Source: Pelobates cultripes
Taxonomy: Eukaryota > Chordata > Amphibia > Anura > Pelobatidae
Length of the DNA stretch: 64,000 nucleotides
Assembly: GCA_933207985.1 (NCBI GenBank)
Contig: OW240913.1
Coordinates: 352,461,507 to 352,525,506, forward strand
Reading direction: 5' to 3'
The position numbers and the translations under genes are program-made. The notes below the pieces were generated by a model. It was not told the origin of the DNA, did no database searches, and saw nothing but the letters and a program-made list of their open reading frames with translations. Below, one piece after another: positions 36,640-47,188 of the stretch. The first letter of the stretch is position 1, and every line of letters begins with the position of its first letter.

Positions 36640-37560
36640 TGTGGTTACTCTGAGATTACTAATAGCACCCCAGTCCACCTGGAACAATTTCAACTGGATA
36701 TGATTTGGAATAGCACACACCTGTCTATCTAACCTGTCTATGTAAGCTGACAGAAATGCATATCAGAGCAAAAATCAAGTCAAATTAACTGCCTGCATAG
36801 TACAGACAAAGGACTGTGCCAAGGCACAGATATGAAGAAGGCTGCAAACACATCAGATACATTGAAGGTTTGCAAGAGCTCAATGACCTGCATAATTCTT
36901 AAATGGAAGAGGTTTGGAACAACCAGGACTCTTCCTAGATCTGGCCACCCAGCCAAACACAGCAAGTGAGGGAGAGGCTTTGGTAAGAGAGGTGACCAAC
37001 AACACTCTGGGTGAGCTTCAGAGATCACATGTGGAGATGGGAGAAACTTGCAAAAGGACAGCAATCACTCCATTGATCTGACCTTTATGGCAGACAGAAA
37101 CCTCTCCTCACTGCAAGATATATAAAAGTCGTTTTAAAAAAAAAAAAAAAAAAAAAAAGCACATACCTGTATATTACTCTCAGACTGTGAGAAACAAGAT
37201 TTTTTGGTCTGCTAAAACAAATAATTTTTGGCCTTATCAATTGTGCCATACCATGCCAACTGTGAAGCATTGTGTTGGTGGTAGTATCATATTTTTAGGG
37301 TGTTTTTCAGCAGTAGGGGCTGGTTGACTCATTAGGGTCGAGGGGAAGCTGAATGCAACAAAATAAAATATATATTTAATGAAAAAACTAATCCAGAGTG
37401 TTTGCCTTTGAACAGGTCAATGACCCTAAGGAAACAGCCAAGACAACAAAAAGTGGTTAAGGGACAACTCTGTGAGTGTCCTTGAGTGGCCCAGCCAAAG
37501 CCTAGACTTGAACCCATTTAAACATTTCTGGAGATTTCTATAAATAAATACTAAAAATAA
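36640..37560 (+). mobile_element. Degenerate Tc1-like transposon, plus strand
   Basis: Recognisable as a widespread vertebrate Tc1 family: CACACACCTGTCTAT before the coding part (36714-36728), CATAATTCTTAAATGGAAGA (36890-36909), GGAACAACCAGGACTCTTCC, GAGAAACAAGAT (37188-37199) and the DDE glutamate region GTGGCCCAGCCAAAGCCTAG (37486-37505). The transposase would be a DDE enzyme of about 340 aa; here stops, indels, an internal deletion and a 23-A tract (37136-37158) destroy it, and the right terminus is missing. Confidence 0.8.
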
Positions 37561-37598
37561 TCAGTGTATCCCCTAGATGAGTACAGGGCACAATCTGA

Positions 37599-37821
37599 AC
37601 CTCCCCTTTACTTGGCGCCAATCGAGGTTGACGTTGTCATCCATGTTCACATAACCTTCATAACTGCCCAGGCACTCAGTGCCTCCTCAAATGTGGTTTT
37701 CTACATTTGCTTAGCACCTGTGATTGGTTCTCGTCAGTCGCAAGATTTTGCCCGCCATTTAGGTTGTGCGAACAACTGATGCCAACATTCGACCTCGAAC
37801 GGCGCCAATTGAAGGGGAGGT
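37599..37821. mobile_element. Small 223-bp MITE with long GGCGCC-containing TIRs
   Basis: The left end ACCTCCCCTTTACTTGGCGC and the inverted right end ACCTCCCCTTCAATTGGCGC continue into CGAGGT-type sequence for about 35 bp in total. Flanks CTGA and CTGT hint at a short 3-bp target duplication. Superfamily uncertain, perhaps PIF/Harbinger. Confidence 0.7.
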
Positions 37822-38673
37822 CTGTATCTGTGTATAACCTGTATGTGAAAATGTATACCTAATTTTGGAGACATTCAATATATAAGCTGATGAGGGAATC
37901 ATTCTTTACCACTCACTCTGGGACTTGCCCCACCCTGTTCGTGTCAACAAACTGTGCTGACTATGAACATCTTTACACACCTGTATTATTTGTGCATACT
38001 GATATCTTGTAAGGTGAATCAAATGGTGTTTATATTTATACATCATGTTTACAGCAAGGTAAGCCCTTGTATATGAATCGTAATCTCTGCCTCTCGGAAC
38101 ATTACAGGTTTTACTCCTGTGGACAGTGGATATTGTTTCACTGTATACTGCGACCTTTATTGAGTCTGGCCGTTAGTCTCTGGCCTACGATGAGCCCCAG
38201 TCTTCTTTTATTTCTGTCAATTTTATATACCTTCTACTCCTTCACCACTCTTCTGAATTGCAATCCATGATTTATGCCCAGTGTTAGCTACTGTGAAAAA
38301 AGCCAGTTTGTAAGTGTTTTCTCAACTCCTTGGAGAAGTTAAACCACTGCCTGTCTCCAGACCACTTGCTCATTACTCTAACGCCAATGCTGGCGACTTA
38401 ATCCCAAAGGAGATTTCCCATGCAGCAAAATGCCACTGAAAGGGTACTGGCAAACCCTCCGGGGAGCCCAAGGGGAAGACACCATTGAAGCACACTAAGT
38501 GCTGGGATCCAGAGCCAAAAAAACTCAATTCCTACTCCACTGATGAGGAGGATTCTGCCTTCCCATGGCCCCACATCTCCTTTATGTCCTTCCTCAACTG
38601 GACAATTGTTGGTTTCGTATGTCAGGCCTCATAGACTGGTGTCTTCTACCACACTATAAACTGTAGGTTTATA
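37822..38673. other. Unassigned, possibly DIRS-derived upstream part
   Basis: No clear frame. The right half (38300-38640) may be further decayed sequence of the tyrosine-recombinase element that follows, but no motif supports this. Confidence 0.3.
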
Positions 38674-38877
38674 CGATGGCTCCTAGCATTGGCAGGCATT
38701 GACTCATCATTTAGAGTTCATTACGTATGGAGTACAGCGGCTTCGGCAGCTTTTTCTTCTGGTGCATCACAATTGGATATTATGCACTCCGTGGATTGGT
38801 CGCGGGAGGATATTTTTCAGACTTTTAATTTTCATCCATCTTCTCGTGCAGCCTTTTCAATGTTACTACAGTGTTAA
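38674..38877 (+). pseudogene. DIRS-type tyrosine recombinase, C-terminal relic
   Basis: DIRS retrotransposons integrate with a tyrosine recombinase instead of an integrase. The frame reads RWLLALAGIDSSFRVHYVWS, then AASAAFSSGAS, then DIMHSVDWSREDIFQTFNF, matching the family's C-terminal block with the conserved AGID, HxxR and WS-F-RFY order. The HxxR arginine is replaced by tryptophan (HYVW, consistent with CGG to TGG decay), and the tyrosine nucleophile position reads asparagine or phenylalanine. It is therefore catalytically dead. No reverse transcriptase is recognisable nearby. Confidence 0.72.
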
Positions 38878-39429
38878 AAAGGCAAAATACACAGCCTCCT
38901 GGCATCTTGTTAAATTGAAGATTATGCCAGTTTTAGTGTACCCATAATCTTAATTTTAGTAATTATAAGAGGTAAGTATTTTCCCATCCTTACCTGCCGT
39001 TTTTCGGCTACTGTTTTCTTTCTATGGTTTTCTTATGTTAACCACTATCACAACATAGGTTATTGTTATATGTTTTTTTTTTATTTGTATATTTACTTTT
39101 TATTTTTCATATGCATACAGAAACACAATATATAATATTTGATAGAAAAACTGTTCAATACTGTATATATTAATTCCATATTCAGAAACATTCAAAGTCT
39201 ATTATCACCTTATCAAAAAAGCTAACAATACCCATCAAAGTGCCCTGTGTGCATGTTCATTAAGACAAAAACATAAAACATTTAACACTAAACAAGGTGG
39301 CCAGGCAGAATTTTTATATTGCCTTCTACAAATGATGGAGAGATTTCCCATAAGAGGTCTAAGAGAGAGGATCTAGTCTTGCATCTTAGAATTTATCGAA
39401 TCATAAAAGTACACCTTATCTTGAAAAGG
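38878..39429. other. Unassigned AT-rich DNA
   Basis: May include the right end of the DIRS-type element; nothing diagnostic seen. Confidence 0.3.
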
Positions 39430-39864
39430 GAGTGAAACGGTTAATCATCAAGTTGTTCTATTTACATTAACCATAAATTCGATTTATCATATGAAACCCT
39501 AATTATAAGCTGTTCCTTTACTATAGACCAGAATGAAGTATTAAATGATTTCCAGTTTTTAGCTATCAGTATTTTAGCAGCTAACAATAAGTGTGTAACT
39601 AGTGGGGCATCAAATCCAAAAATGTGTTTAACATTCAACTGTAGTAGCAATAGACCAGGGCTATAATTACAGGTTTTTTTGGTTAACACTGGAATCTTGC
39701 TCCTGATCATATTCCAAAACACTCCTATAGGGGGACACTCCCACCACGTGTGAAGATATTCCCCTTTTTGATCCCCAACACCTATGATCTCTCCAACAAC
39801 TATGATCTCCATCTGGATAGATAAGACAGTCTTGATGGGGCCAGATACCATTGATTTTAAAGTT
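39430..39864 (-). mobile_element. L1 ORF2 C-terminal region, minus strand
   Basis: On the minus strand this reads as the end of L1 ORF2: SCWR, then GEYLHTWWECPPIGVFWNMI, to a stop near 39462. It is broken from the rest of ORF2 by a Tc1 insertion at 39865 and resumes at 41432. Confidence 0.75.
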
Positions 39865-39866
39865 TA

Positions 39867-41429
39867 CAGGGAGTGCAGAATTATTAGGCAAGTTGTATTT
39901 TTGAGGATTAATTTTATTATTGAACAACAACCATGTTCTTAATGAACCCAAAAAACTCATTAATATCAAAGCTGAATATTTTTGGAAATAGTTTTTAGTT
40001 TGTTTTTAGTTATAGCTATGTTAGGGGGATATCTGTGTGTGCAGGTGACTATTACTGTGCATAATTATTAGGCAACTTAACAAAAAACAAATATATACCC
40101 ATTTCAATTATTTATTATTACCAGTGAAACCAATATAACATCTCAACATTCACAAATATACATTTCTGACATTCAAAAACAAAACAAAAACAAATCAGTG
40201 ACCAATATAGCCACCTTTCTTTGCAAGGACACTCAAAAGCCTGCCATCCATGGATTCTGTCAGTGTTTTGATCTGTTCACCATCAACATTGCGTGCAGCA
40301 GCAACCACAGCCTCCCAGACACTGTTCAGAGAGGTGTACTGTTTTCCCTCCTTGTAAATCTCACATTTGATGATGGACCACAGGTTCTCAATGGGGTTCA
40401 GATCAGGTGAACAAGGAGGCCATGTCATTAGATTTTCTTCTTTTATACCCTTTCTTGCCAGCCACGCTGTGGAGTACTTGGACGCGTGTGATGGAGCATT
40501 GTCCTGCATGAAAATCATGTTTTTCTTGAAGGATGCAGACTTCTTCCTGTACCACTGCTTGAAGAAGGTGTCTTCCAGGAACTGGCAGTAGGACTGGGAG
40601 TTGAGCTTGACTCCATCCTCAACCCGAAAAGGCCCCACAAGCTCATCTTTGATGATACCAGCCCAAACCAGTACTCCACCTCCACCTTGCTGGCGTCTGA
40701 GTCGGACTGGAGCTCTCTGCCCTTTACCAATCCAGCCACGGGCCCATCCATCTGGCCCATCAAGACTCACTCTCATTTCATCAGTCCATAAAACCTTAGA
40801 AAAATCAGTCTTGAGATATTTCTTGGCCCAGTCTTGACGTTTCAGCTTGTGTGTCTTGTTCAGTGGTGGTCGTCTTTCAGCCTTTCTTACCTTGGCCATG
40901 TCTCTGAGTATTGCACACCTTGTGCTTTTGGGCACTCCAGTGATGTTGCAGCTCTGAAATATGGCCAAACTGGTGGCAAGTGGCATCGTGGCAGCTGCAC
41001 GCTTGACTTTTCTCAGTTCATGGGCAGTTATTTTGCGCCTTGGTTTTTCCACACGCTTCTTGCGACCCTGTTGACTATTTTGAATGAAACGCTTGATTGT
41101 TCGATGATCACGCTTCAGAAGCTTTGCAATTTTAAGAGTGCTGCATCCCTCTGCAAGATATCTCACTATTTTGACTTTTCTGAGCCTGTCAAGTCCTTCT
41201 TTTGACCCATTTTGCCAAAGGAAAGGAAGTTGCCTAATAATTATGCACACCTGATATAGGGTGTTGATGTCATTAGACCACACCCCTTCTCATTACAGAG
41301 ATGCACATCACCTAATATGCTTAATTGGTAGTAGGCTTTTCGAGCCTATACAGCTTGGAGTAAGACAACATGCATAAAGAGGATGATGTGGTCAAAATAC
41401 TCATTTGCCTAATAATTCTGCACTCCCTG
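39867..41429 (-). mobile_element. Apparently complete Tc1/mariner transposon (DD37E type), 1563 bp
   Basis: Both ends read CAGGGAGTGCAGAATTATTA (inverted at the right), each flanked by the TA target duplication (39865-39866 and 41430-41431). Internal copies of TGCATAATTATTAGGCAAC lie at 40058-40076 and, inverted, at 41229-41247, so each end has an outer and an inner site as in IR/DR elements. The transposase frame between them is open. This is the best candidate in the window for an element still, or very recently, able to move. It sits inside a minus-strand L1. Confidence 0.93.
40195..41283 (-). CDS. Tc1/mariner transposase, DD37E, intact 362 aa
   Basis: A cut-and-paste DDE transposase acting in the nucleus on its own terminal repeats, with insertion at TA. 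The N-terminal half holds paired-like helix-turn-helix DNA-binding regions (residues about 31-68 with LAEGCSTLKIAKLLKRDHRT, and about 86-130) separated by a basic stretch GRKKRVEKPRRK (73-84) that serves as GRPR-like linker and probable nuclear signal. The catalytic triad is D168 (LWTDEM), D261 (FMQDNAPSHAS) and E299 (SPDLNPIENLW), with 37 residues between the second Asp and the Glu. A glycine-rich box (GGGGVLVW, 200-207) is present. No stop or frameshift. The D-D spacing matches the DD37E group described from vertebrates (TRT-like, from memory). The true start may be an internal Met or the first Met used here. Confidence 0.92.
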   Translation of the reverse strand: MWSNDINTLYQVCIIIRQLPFLWQNGSKEGLDRLRKVKIVRYLAEGCSTLKIAKLLKRDHRTIKRFIQNSQQGRKKRVEKPRRKITAHELRKVKRAAATMPLATSLAIFQSCNITGVPKSTRCAILRDMAKVRKAERRPPLNKTHKLKRQDWAKKYLKTDFSKVLWTDEMRVSLDGPDGWARGWIGKGQRAPVRLRRQQGGGGVLVWAGIIKDELVGPFRVEDGVKLNSQSYCQFLEDTFFKQWYRKKSASFKKNMIFMQDNAPSHASKYSTAWLARKGIKEENLMTWPPCSPDLNPIENLWSIIKCEIYKEGKQYTSLNSVWEAVVAAARNVDGEQIKTLTESMDGRLLSVLAKKGGYIGH

Positions 41430-41552
41430 TATATTGACACTCTAATAAGTTAAGACCGTGAATGTTTTCATAGGCCTTCCCCCAAAGACTTCCTCCAGTC
41501 TTCACAACTAATTGGAGTATATAAATCTAAAGCCTGTTTCTTGAGAATAGGT

Positions 41553-41978
41553 TTAAAGGATCACTATAGTTTCAGGAAAACAAAGCGGTTTTCCTGACAC
41601 TATAGTGTCCTAAGGGTGCCCCCACACTCAGGGTCCCCCTCCCGTGGCGCTGAAAGGGTTTAAACCCCTTCAGCAGCTTACCTTTATCCAGCATCAGGCT
41701 CCCTCGGTGCTGGTGACCTCTCCTTCCCCGCCGACGTCAGCTTCCGAGTGGAGCGGAGTGTGCATGCGCAGCAAGTGAGGCGTGCACATTCAAACAGTCC
41801 ATAGGAAAGCATTTCTTAGAAAGACAGCCACTAGAGGTTGGATTAATCCTGCTATGTAAACATAGCAGTTTCTCTGAAACTGCTATATTTACATCTGAAG
41901 GGTTAAAACCTGAGGGACCTGACACCCAGACCACTTCATTGAGCTGAAGTGGTCTGGGTGACTATAGTGTCCATTTAA
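41553..41978. mobile_element. Hairpin-array MITE with TTAA on both sides
   Basis: TTAA at 41553-41556 and 41975-41978. The ends AAGGATCACTATAG and (inverted) AATGGACACTATAG are related. Internal stems include TCAGGAAAAC/GTTTTCCTGA near 41572-41597, an AGCAGTTTCTCTGAAACTGCT hairpin near 41863-41885, and CACCCAGACCACTTCA with its inverse across TTGAGC near 41926-41960. Same family as 23895-24310. Confidence 0.85.
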
Positions 41979-42594
41979 TATATATCAGGATCCCTTGTAC
42001 CCAAATCTATACAGCCAGCAACTAACTTCATTAAGGTTTTTCTTTTCAATTATTTATCCAGTTCCTCCGGTTTAACTGTTTTATTAGCCAGATTTTTGTT
42101 TAAAAATCCCTTTATTCTCAAATAAATGAAAACATCTTGGCTTTCTAAATTGTATTCAATACTCAATATGTAAAAGTCTTTTAATTTATTATTACTCATT
42201 ATATTTCTTATTTAGAAAATGCCTCCCTCCATCCATTTTTGTAAATGTAAACCATCCATATTATAAGAGATGTGTTCTAAAGAAAGTCATGAGATAAGTT
42301 TGTTTTGAATTAAAAGTTTTTTTTTACATTTCTCCCATTGTTTTTTTTTTTTTTAATATTTTTAAGGATCATACTGTCAAGTTTAATCTGTGTTTGTTCC
42401 TAATCTGCCAAAATAACATACTCAAATAATTTTTATTCTGTATATCCCAGGTCAAACAATTTTATAGCATATTTGCTGTTTGGCATCTTCTGATAATAAT
42501 AAGTAATAAGGGCATGTGATAAGTTACAAGCTTGTTCATAAGCTTTTAGAAGGGTTAGACCCAATCCTCCCATTTTAACTTTCAGTGCCAAACG

Positions 42595-42812
42595 TTAAAG
42601 GACCACTATAGGCACCCAGACTACTTCAGCTTAATCAAGTGGTCTGGGTGCCAGGTCCAGCTAGGGTTAACCCTTTTTTCTATAAACATAGCAGTTTCAT
42701 TGTATCATTGACAGCTGCTAGAGGCGCTTGCGTGCTTCTCACTGTGATTTTCAAAGTGAGAAGACGCCAGCGTCCATAAGAAAGCATTGTGAATGCTCTC
42801 CTATGAGACTGG
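42595..42812. mobile_element. Hairpin-array MITE, inverted partial copy
   Basis: Starts TTAAAGGACCACTATA and carries the family segments in the reverse order relative to 23895-24310 (GCACCCAGACTACTT stem first, then AACATAGCAGTTTC, then TCTCACTGTGATTTTC, then AAAGCATT). The far end is lost. Confidence 0.75.
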
Positions 42813-43160
42813 CTTTAAGCGCTAATTCTTAGTCACTTCCCCTGCCAGATAAACTTATTGATAATGGTCTACACTAGTAATAACCAGCTATCTGGGCATG
42901 CTATGGGCACCATGCGAAATAAGTAGATCCACTCGGGAAGTATATAGGATTTCACCATGTTTATTCTCCCCCACTATGATATTTCAATGTTCCTCCATTT
43001 CCTTAGCTTTTTCTCAGTTTCTTTTAATAAAGATGACAAATTTAGTTCCATTGTTTTGGAAGGATCTCTAGTGATCTCTACCCCTAAGCAATTAAATGAT
43101 ACTTGGACGTTAAAGCCAAATTCCTTCTTTAGACCTTCGATGACATCCCGAGCCATATTA

Positions 43161-44234
43161 GGGGGCAGTGCGACCAGGTTATGGTTATATGTTATTGTTA
43201 AGTTGTTATTATCATCTGTTATTGAGTTACTTCCTTAATACCATTATACTTGTTAACCGTGTATACTTTCGAATTTAGTGATGATACCTGGATAATTGTT
43301 ACCTTTCACGTTTTTCTCGTTTGTTTCTTACATATTTCCAGGGTGAACGGTAATCTTCGCATTTTGAAGTCGAATTTCTTCGGACGTCTTTTTGTTTTTT
43401 TTATTTTCCTGTTCTCGACTAAAGGAAGAGCAGGTGCTTACAGTGCAAAACCTCTATATACATTTTGGTTTATCTGATTGGTTGATTGTTTCTGTTTTGG
43501 AGTTAGTAAAGGAAAATAAACACACTAAACATGAATAATTTTGCCCCAGTAATATAAAATACAAAAATGTATAATGCAACATTATGTATATTAATGAATT
43601 ACCTTCAAACAATTTGCATATGCAGGCTAACCAACTGTACACAATGAAACATTTATTTCAGCTTCTATGTCAGTATTTCAGAGCATGTCTAAAATATTTC
43701 TGGATGAGGCATATTCTGTAAGACGTGTTATTATTTATTTTATTTATGTTTCTGTAAAAGCTGAATGAATAAATAAAAATATATAAATTATGTAAATCTC
43801 TCGAGATTACCCAAACAGCAATCTACCATTCTGTTGTTCTTTTATCCTACTTGTGTGTGCTGGCTATGTCCCCCATATTTCAAATAAGTGCTCTGCTAAT
43901 TGTTTTTAAACAAAACGAGTTTGGTAGTGAAGAAGTTAAAGCCAGTCACAATGTGAGGATTATTGGAAAAAGCCAGTTTTTCAAGCTCTTTTCATGCAGG
44001 CAAAAATACTACGTTAAGTAAGCACTCGGCTAGTGCAATGTAAGCTTGTGTGTATTGTTTAGGATGAAACCTATGTCTTTATTCATCTACAATCCATCAA
44101 CAATATGGTGAATGTTTGCATTCTATACATTACACAATGGGACTTATTTAAAGTTCTAAAAGGGAGTAAATGGGATTTTTTTGGTTTAATTTTTAATTTT
44201 ATTAAATTATTAACTTAATCCCATATCCAACCAC
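43161..44234. other. AT-rich intergenic DNA
   Basis: No gene recognised; short low-complexity tracts only. Confidence 0.5.
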
Positions 44235-45217
44235 TATATACACACACAAACACACTACGCACATGGCACCCCCTGCACTAACACACAAACACACTGCACC
44301 CCCTGCACACAAATACATTACACACACTACACCCCTGTACTAAAACACAAACACACAACACACACTGCACCCCCTGCACTAACATAAAAACATACTGTTC
44401 TTCTGCACTAACACACAAACACACTACACACAATGCACCCCCTGCACTAACACACAAACACACAACACACACTGTACCCCCTGCACTAACATACAAACAT
44501 ACTGCTCCCCTGCACTAACACACAAACACACTACACTGACGCTATAGTCCTCTATAAATACTACACGCACTCATTATCCCTGTATGCACATTACACCCCC
44601 TGCACTCACACAAACATACTCTACACACACTCTATTCCCCTTATATACACACTATACCCATGGCACTCACATACACACAGTAAACACACTCTATACCACC
44701 TAAACAAACACTACACTCCCTGCACTCACATACTTATACCCCTATAAACACACACATTACACCCCCTGCATGCACACACACTAATTTACATTCCCTATAA
44801 ATACAAATTATATACCCCCTGTACACACTACACCACCTATGCATGCATTACCGCACCTATACACATGTGCCCCTATATGCATACAAACACTAGTACCCCT
44901 AGATACACTCACAAACACACAGTAAAGCCCTTACATGCACACACTTCATCGCCTAGGCCCACACACTCCACAGGCCCTATAAACACATACTTTACAACCC
45001 GGACACACACACACATACTACAGTCCCTAGCCACATGTAGTATGCCATAAACAGACCCCTTTACACACACAATGCAACAAAAATAGTCATTTGGTGGGGG
45101 GTGGAGGGGGAGTGTCAATGGTGGTGACATTACATGTACCCGTTCTGGCCTCGTCCCTCCTAGTGGGCTGCTCTGCCTTTAATTGCCCGGACTAAATTTT
45201 TGTCCCAGTCCGGCCCG
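44235..45217. repeat. CA-rich minisatellite with hAT-type right end
   Basis: Loose units of ACACACAAACACACTGCACC and CCCTGCACTA (44235-45070) are followed by unique DNA and then CCCAGTCCGGCCC (45204-45216), the right terminus of the hAT family at 3378-5497. No left terminus found. It looks like a distant family member with a different minisatellite. Confidence 0.6.
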
Positions 45218-45339
45218 GACCACCACATTTTCAGATTTGGAACATCACGGCTTATCTATTTCAGCCTGAATTTTGCAATTCAGTTTTAACTTTTTCTCAA
45301 TTTTTAAAAAAAGACCCAATAAGACCCATTGTCTCTGGT

Positions 45340-45693
45340 TTGTAACCGTTTTTATTACATTTAAACAGTAGATCAAGGGTATATAAAACTTGAACATAGG
45401 AACAAGAAAGGCCATTTTTTTTTCAGCAGTAGCTGTAACGATAAATCCCAGCTGTACATTTCATTGATTCCCTTTATTTCTCATTGACTCCAAACAATAG
45501 AGTTGCAGGAGCAGTTGGAGTCACTGATCAGAACAGTTTTGCCCTGAGCGTCGATAAAATAGTTCATTTGAGATTGTGATTGTGCTGCCATTGACACTTC
45601 GTCTTGGCAAATACTGATCCTATCAGGAAATTTCAGTTCCAGGCCATCAAGCTTGGAAATGAGATTGTAGATCACGTCACGTCTTTTTTGCAG
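45340..45693 (-). other. Unassigned minus-strand open stretch with polyA-like signal
   Basis: From 45693 down to a TGA at 45481-45483 the minus strand is open for 70 codons, of plausible composition (SKLDGLELKFPDRISICQDE), and AATAAA-type motifs follow near 45475 and 45350. It could be a terminal exon or a processed fragment of an unknown gene, or chance. No family recognised. Confidence 0.2.
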
Positions 45694-46171
45694 TCAATAA
45701 CAATCACTGCAGGTAATCGTACCACTGCCTACCCAGATGTATTTATTTGACCCTTTCTCTTTAATAGATTTTACACTGATGCTAAAAAAAAATAAAGCAT
45801 TTTTTTCAGACACCAGTCATTTTATTTTTTTGTGAATAATACAGTAGCAATGTACCACTCAGTCCATCTAAATTTTAAAGAATTTATAAAGTATGAAGAA
45901 TGATTGAGTCTGTAGGCTAACAGTAAAAAGTCTATATTTTTCACACCTTATCTATACATGTAGTTGAGCGTGAAAATGTATTTAAAAAATTATTTAGGAA
46001 TAACTGAGATATCAAGTTAGTTAAATAAGGAAAACAGTAAGCGTTGAAACATGAATTAGTGAATTATAGACGAAATTCAAAAATCTTATGGCATTCAATG
46101 CTTTAAACAAAGCCTGTCTCTCGAAAAGCTAATTGTAGTCATCATGTATTTTGTATTGCTGACATTATAAG

Positions 46172-47188
46172 AGGGGTTTACTCACTAAACTGGAAAAAAT
46201 TGGGAACTGAAGGAAAATTTATCTTTTTTTTTTTTTTTGTGGGGGGGGGGGCAAACAATATTTTGTAATTATGTCTATAATGTAATACATGACTTGTTGA
46301 ACACCAGTAAATTATATTCTGGATTTAGAACAACAAATATGTCTATGAGGGTAAAGTGCAGGCTGTCAACTTAACTTTGACTCTATTTACACAATAATTC
46401 ATAAGCTGTGCTAGAATTACCGTCCACGTTGGACACTATTCCATCTAATGTTGGGGAATAGACGTAACTGGGCATTGGCTGGTTGTTTCTTGGCCAGGTG
46501 TGTGCCATTTCCTTATTAGTAGAGTCAACAACGCCACTATACCTAATTGTAGATGTGATATTTGAATTTAAACTTGGTTGTTTCTTGACATGAAGAAGAA
46601 AATGGCAGAAAAGCAGGTATTTTTGAGGCCGAACATTCTTAAATAGTGACTCTAGTCGACACTGTGACTATAGGTTTCAAAACTAAACCTCACCAAATGT
46701 AAATCCCTCTCTATGATAAAAGAATTGCTTCCGTTATTCACACACTATCACGGGTGTCTTCACTTAAGAGAAAATTCAAAGTGTATTTAAATTTTAAGAT
46801 CAAAAAAGCTGAACTGGGAAAATTCTCTACGTAACCTTACTCTGGCTGAATTTGATTAAAATGAGAAAAAAAATCTCCTATTGAAAACAATGAGGTGAAA
46901 ACAATGACATATTGAGAAAATATACTGTAAAAATGCAAAAAATCCCATGCGTTAAAAGCTTGGGGCTCCAAAGCAATCCTTTGAATAACTTACAAAATGA
47001 TTAATGCAATAGCTAAATAGACATAAATAGTAGCAAACTAATAATGTAACAGGAAGGTTTAGGCAAACATATCTAACTTGTAAGAATTCTTCAACTCAGT
47101 GAACGTCACAGCTTGGCTATTATAGCCTCAGTTTTGCAATTTAGATTTGAATTTACGTATACTCAGTGTTTAGTAAATAAACCCCCAC
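46172..47188. mobile_element. Possible DNA element with GGGGTTTA termini
   Basis: Left GGGGTTTACTCACTAAAC and the inverted right end GGGGTTTATTTACTAAAC match except at two positions, about 1 kb apart. Related ends (AGTAAATGACCC) close the repeat at 35636-35785. No clear target duplication. Confidence 0.5.
46383..46667 (-). other. Unassigned 94-codon open stretch, minus strand
   Basis: Open between in-frame stops, reading RLESLFKNVRPQKYLLFCHF and later EMAHTWPRNNQPMPSYVYSP; a donor-like GGTAATT near the end would suit an exon. It lies wholly inside the element at 46172-47188, so it may be remnant transposon coding. No family recognised. Confidence 0.2.

Larger units (their letters stand above)
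41432..43160 (-). mobile_element. L1 ORF2 relic, minus strand, with nested MITEs
   Basis: Continuation of the L1 broken at 39865. The clearest part is the minus-strand frame at 42974-43156 (KTMELNLSSLLKETEKKLRKW and WRNIEIS), typical of L1 ORF2 after the polymerase domain. Between 41440 and 42950 the frame is decayed and interrupted by MITEs at 41553-41978 and 42595-42812. Confidence 0.75.

Noticed and set aside
40834..41205. 123-codon plus-strand ORF
   Set aside because: It is antisense to the intact Tc1 transposase and has no independent support.
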